A DNA stretch of 64,000 nt from an uncultured Coprococcus sp. (GTDB lineage: Bacteria > Bacillota > Clostridia > Lachnospirales > Lachnospiraceae), in the NCBI GenBank assembly GCA_934247115.1, contig CAKQIY010000001.1:121303-185302 (forward strand), written 5' to 3'. Position 1 is the stretch's first letter. The number at the start of each line of letters is the position of its first letter. Below are positions 61,682-64,000 of this stretch, piece after piece. The notes beneath the pieces are model-generated. The model saw only the letters and a list, made by a program, of their open reading frames with translations. It did not search any database and was not told the DNA's origin. The position numbers and the translations under genes are program-made.

Positions 61682-64000
61682 TTACTGTATCTCTATAGCA
61701 CTTATAAATGTATCGCACAGCTTCTGTACATCGACATCGTCCACCTTATCCCAATAGCTGATAGAACATGCCACCAGACCATCTCCTGAAGGATATACAA
61801 GAAGGACCTCTGTTCTGCCCAGATCATATGATGTAAGCTGTGTCACAAGATATGATACCTTTGTGCCATCCTTGGCCTTAACCGTGCCATCTGTCATATC
61901 ATCTATCTTGGAATTCTCATCATTATAGTAGTCTGTGTAAGTATCCTTCATACTCTTGATGAGCTCGTCTGCTGAATAACTCTCATATGCAGAGTAGCTT
62001 GCATATACATCGCCCTTTGCATCTGTAAGTGAAATTGAGTACTCTGATGCGTAGCTTCTCTCGTAACCCTTTGGATCATTTATCTTTACTGACTTATCTC
62101 CAAATGTGATAGTCATCTTGGAATAATCTTCTTCCTCTGTTGCTGCTTCGGTCGTTGACTTATCTGTTGTATCCTTCTCGGTGGTGGCAGCCTCTGTTGT
62201 CTCCTGGTCATCATCAGTTGCACCATCTGTGTTTAGCTTATCACCCAGTCGGCTGTCAAGCTCTACTGAATCAAATACCTCGTTCCATGCAGATAATATC
62301 TCCTGCGCCTTATCCATGTTGATGTACTTATCTGCATCATCACCGTTGAGCACTGAATAATCAACCACATCATCCGCTGCAGGAGCCTCTATCTTGTTGT
62401 CATTCTCTGCAACCTTTATGCTTCCTGAGCACTGAAGTACATCCTCACCAGATACTGTAACTGTGAGTTTTGCATCATTTATACTGAATGACTTACCCTT
62501 ACTGATATCTGTAAGAACACCCTCAAACGCAGCCTTGATCGACTCGCCCTGAACATCAAGTGAGAAGCTTCCACTCATCTGTCCACTCTTCTTGTCGTAA
62601 TCAAACACTGAATTACCTGTGAATGCCTGGCTCTCGCCATTGCTTGTAGCTGAAAGTGTATAATCCCTATTTGTTGATATCTTATCATCTGATGTATCTG
62701 TCTTTGACTCACTCTTGAACTCAACATTCACATCAGTACCATATGTAAGTGCAATCTTTGTCACTGCATCTGATGTGACATTGCCATCTCCCATATAATC
62801 TGTTACAAATGAAAGCTTAACTCCTGCTGCTGCAAGATCATAATCACAGTCAACATGGATGAGCTTATCGCCATCAACATATACATTTGCAACTATATCC
62901 TTTGTCATGATAGCGCTGATCATGGATGGAAGTGTTCCGATCATCTGCTTAAGCTGATCCTTTGATGCACCCATCTCATCCATCATGTCATCTGACAGGT
63001 TGCTGTCCATATATTTATTCAGGAAATCAACCAGCGCCTGTGAGAATTCATCAACTGCATCCTTTGTGATGGTGATAGTGTAGTGATCCGCCTTCACATT
63101 CTTGCCGTTGGCGTTAGTGAACTCATCCTTGCCAACTCTCTCATATACTATAGACTCTGCAAGCTTATCAGTTGCCGGCTTAAGATCCTCTTCTATCATC
63201 TTCTTAAGAGCCTCACTGTCTACCGAACCGCCTGCGCCTGCCCCTTTGCCATTCAGCTCCTCCATAACACTGTTCATATCAAATGAAAATGTCTTGGTAA
63301 AGAGATCTGGACATGCCATATATATTGTCTGGCCAACCATGATAAAATCGGCATTCACTGTCTCACCTGCAAGTGTGGCTGATGTGCCAAGCTTGAAATT
63401 ATTATCTGATGTGATCGCATCAAGCGTAAATGATGAACCATTCAGCTGATCCTGTCCTGATATCTTGTCAATCGTAAACTCGGACTTCACATCCAGCTCA
63501 TCTACATCTATATCATCTGCACCGACCATTCCCGCTACATTATTCGTCTCAAGCTCCTTAGCAGTGTTCTCCATAGCATCCTTAACAGCTTCCTTTGGAG
63601 TCTTTCTGAGGAATACAAAATACACAACAACCAATGCTGCTATAATCACGAGTGCCGCAACAACAGATATTATAGCTATCTTTATTCCTTTTCTCTTCTT
63701 TGGAGACTCCGGCTTATGAGCCTGATCTCCATACATATTGACCGTCTGGTCGTACACATTCTGCTGCTCACTCATCTGCTGACCATACTGATCCGCATAC
63801 TGCTGCATTCCCAGTTGCTGGCCATACTGTCCTGCATACTGCTGTGCATTCTGCTGCTGGCCATACTGTCCTGCATACTGCTGTGCATTCTGCTGCTGGC
63901 CATACTGTCCTGCATACTGCTGGTTCTGCTGCTGGCCATACTGTCCTGCATACTGCTGGTTCTGCTGCTGGCCATACTGTCCTGCATACTGCTGGTTCTG
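61682..64000 (-). CDS. Membrane protein with Gln/Tyr/Gly-rich repeat arm and Thr-rich linker, 5' end missing
   Basis: The frame is open from the right edge to the stop at 61682 (772 codons seen); the true start is outside. Order: cytoplasmic repeats of 12-13 residues (QNQQYAGQYGQQ, NAQQYAGQYGQQ), one membrane segment (IKIAIISVVAALVIIAALVV, 20 residues shown of a longer stretch, then VYFVFLRKTPKEAVKDAMEN), an outside domain with many beta strands, a Thr/Glu linker (TTEAATTEKDTTDKSTTEAA), and a C-terminal domain (ITFGDKSVKINDPKGYERSY). Family not recognised. The layout, repeat arm inside and sensor-like domain outside, resembles uncharacterised Lachnospiraceae surface proteins. Confidence 0.8.
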   Translation of the reverse strand, partial: QNQQYAGQYGQQQNQQYAGQYGQQQNQQYAGQYGQQQNAQQYAGQYGQQQNAQQYAGQYGQQLGMQQYADQYGQQMSEQQNVYDQTVNMYGDQAHKPESPKKRKGIKIAIISVVAALVIIAALVVVYFVFLRKTPKEAVKDAMENTAKELETNNVAGMVGADDIDVDELDVKSEFTIDKISGQDQLNGSSFTLDAITSDNNFKLGTSATLAGETVNADFIMVGQTIYMACPDLFTKTFSFDMNSVMEELNGKGAGAGGSVDSEALKKMIEEDLKPATDKLAESIVYERVGKDEFTNANGKNVKADHYTITITKDAVDEFSQALVDFLNKYMDSNLSDDMMDEMGASKDQLKQMIGTLPSMISAIMTKDIVANVYVDGDKLIHVDCDYDLAAAGVKLSFVTDYMGDGNVTSDAVTKIALTYGTDVNVEFKSESKTDTSDDKISTNRDYTLSATSNGESQAFTGNSVFDYDKKSGQMSGSFSLDVQGESIKAAFEGVLTDISKGKSFSINDAKLTVTVSGEDVLQCSGSIKVAENDNKIEAPAADDVVDYSVLNGDDADKYINMDKAQEILSAWNEVFDSVELDSRLGDKLNTDGATDDDQETTEAATTEKDTTDKSTTEAATEEEDYSKMTITFGDKSVKINDPKGYERSYASEYSISLTDAKGDVYASYSAYESYSADELIKSMKDTYTDYYNDENSKIDDMTDGTVKAKDGTKVSYLVTQLTSYDLGRTEVLLVYPSGDGLVACSISYWDKVDDVDVQKLCDTFISAIEIQ
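63795..64000 (-). repeat. 36/39-bp tandem repeats encoding QNxQQYAGQYGQQ
   Basis: At least five near-identical in-frame units run off the right edge, followed by diverged copies (LGMQQYADQYGQQ). The low-complexity arm is rich in Gln, Tyr and Gly. Confidence 0.9.

Noticed and set aside
63772..63987. Minus-strand ORF with MQDSMASSR repeats
   Set aside because: Frame-shifted reading of the Q-rich repeat gene, whose true frame stays open across the window edge and matches the downstream protein.

Overview
The window looks like chromosomal DNA of a gut-type Clostridia, most likely a Lachnospiraceae. Reasons: a SCIFF peptide with its radical-SAM maturase, an agr-like quorum-sensing locus, the order decarboxylase-tmk-holB-ricT-trmN6-rsmI, fused secDF, indolepyruvate:ferredoxin oxidoreductase, and strong AGGAGG-type ribosome binding sites. 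Most genes lie on the minus strand. No rRNA, tRNA, CRISPR array, phage or intact insertion sequence was recognised.

Layout. 1-3.6 kb: recJ, apt and the 5' part of a relA/spoT gene, which runs off the left edge. 3.9-5.0 kb: fucO-type dehydrogenase (+). 5.2-11.1 kb: two HAD phosphatases, secDF, the SCIFF maturase, the 49-residue SCIFF peptide and a small membrane protein. 11.1-23.6 kb: a Ser/Thr phosphosignalling operon. From its promoter it reads two FHA proteins, a PP2C phosphatase, a transmembrane Ser/Thr kinase, a membrane protein carrying ten copies of an EEATDVLR repeat, and a 1588-residue Ig-like repeat surface protein. 23.7-25.4 kb: mltG and a peptidyl-prolyl isomerase.

25.6-36.8 kb is an accessory island. 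It holds a three-gene ABC transporter, two twin secreted proteins, a frameshifted AgrD-like signal peptide, a lipoprotein, agrB, and divergently an AgrC-like kinase, a LytTR regulator and a second AgrC-like kinase. 36.9-44.7 kb is metabolic: lysA, acyl-CoA synthetase, prepilin peptidase, a phenylacetate-CoA ligase and iorAB. 44.9-47.8 kb: mgtE with a leader peptide and attenuator, diverging from alr. 48.1-49.3 kb: an Rpn-family nuclease with an odd structured leader, and an AraC remnant. 49.3-55.4 kb: the rsmI to decarboxylase cluster. 55.6-64 kb: aldo/keto reductase, a two-component system, rsmH, aroD and a Q-rich repeat membrane protein cut by the right edge.

Three places stand out. (1) The kinase operon encodes writer, eraser, two readers and a repetitive acidic-Thr protein. 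Its repeat resembles the ETTSVFRAD phosphosite of GarA/OdhI, suggesting a multivalent phospho-Thr/FHA scaffold. (2) The agr island carries a cryptic agrD that needs one base added in each of two six-base homopolymers, next to a bacteriocin-like secreted-protein/ABC cassette. (3) mgtE is preceded by a 25-codon acidic/proline leader peptide, mutually exclusive RNA pairings and a terminator, an arrangement like enterobacterial mgtL but on an unrelated gene.
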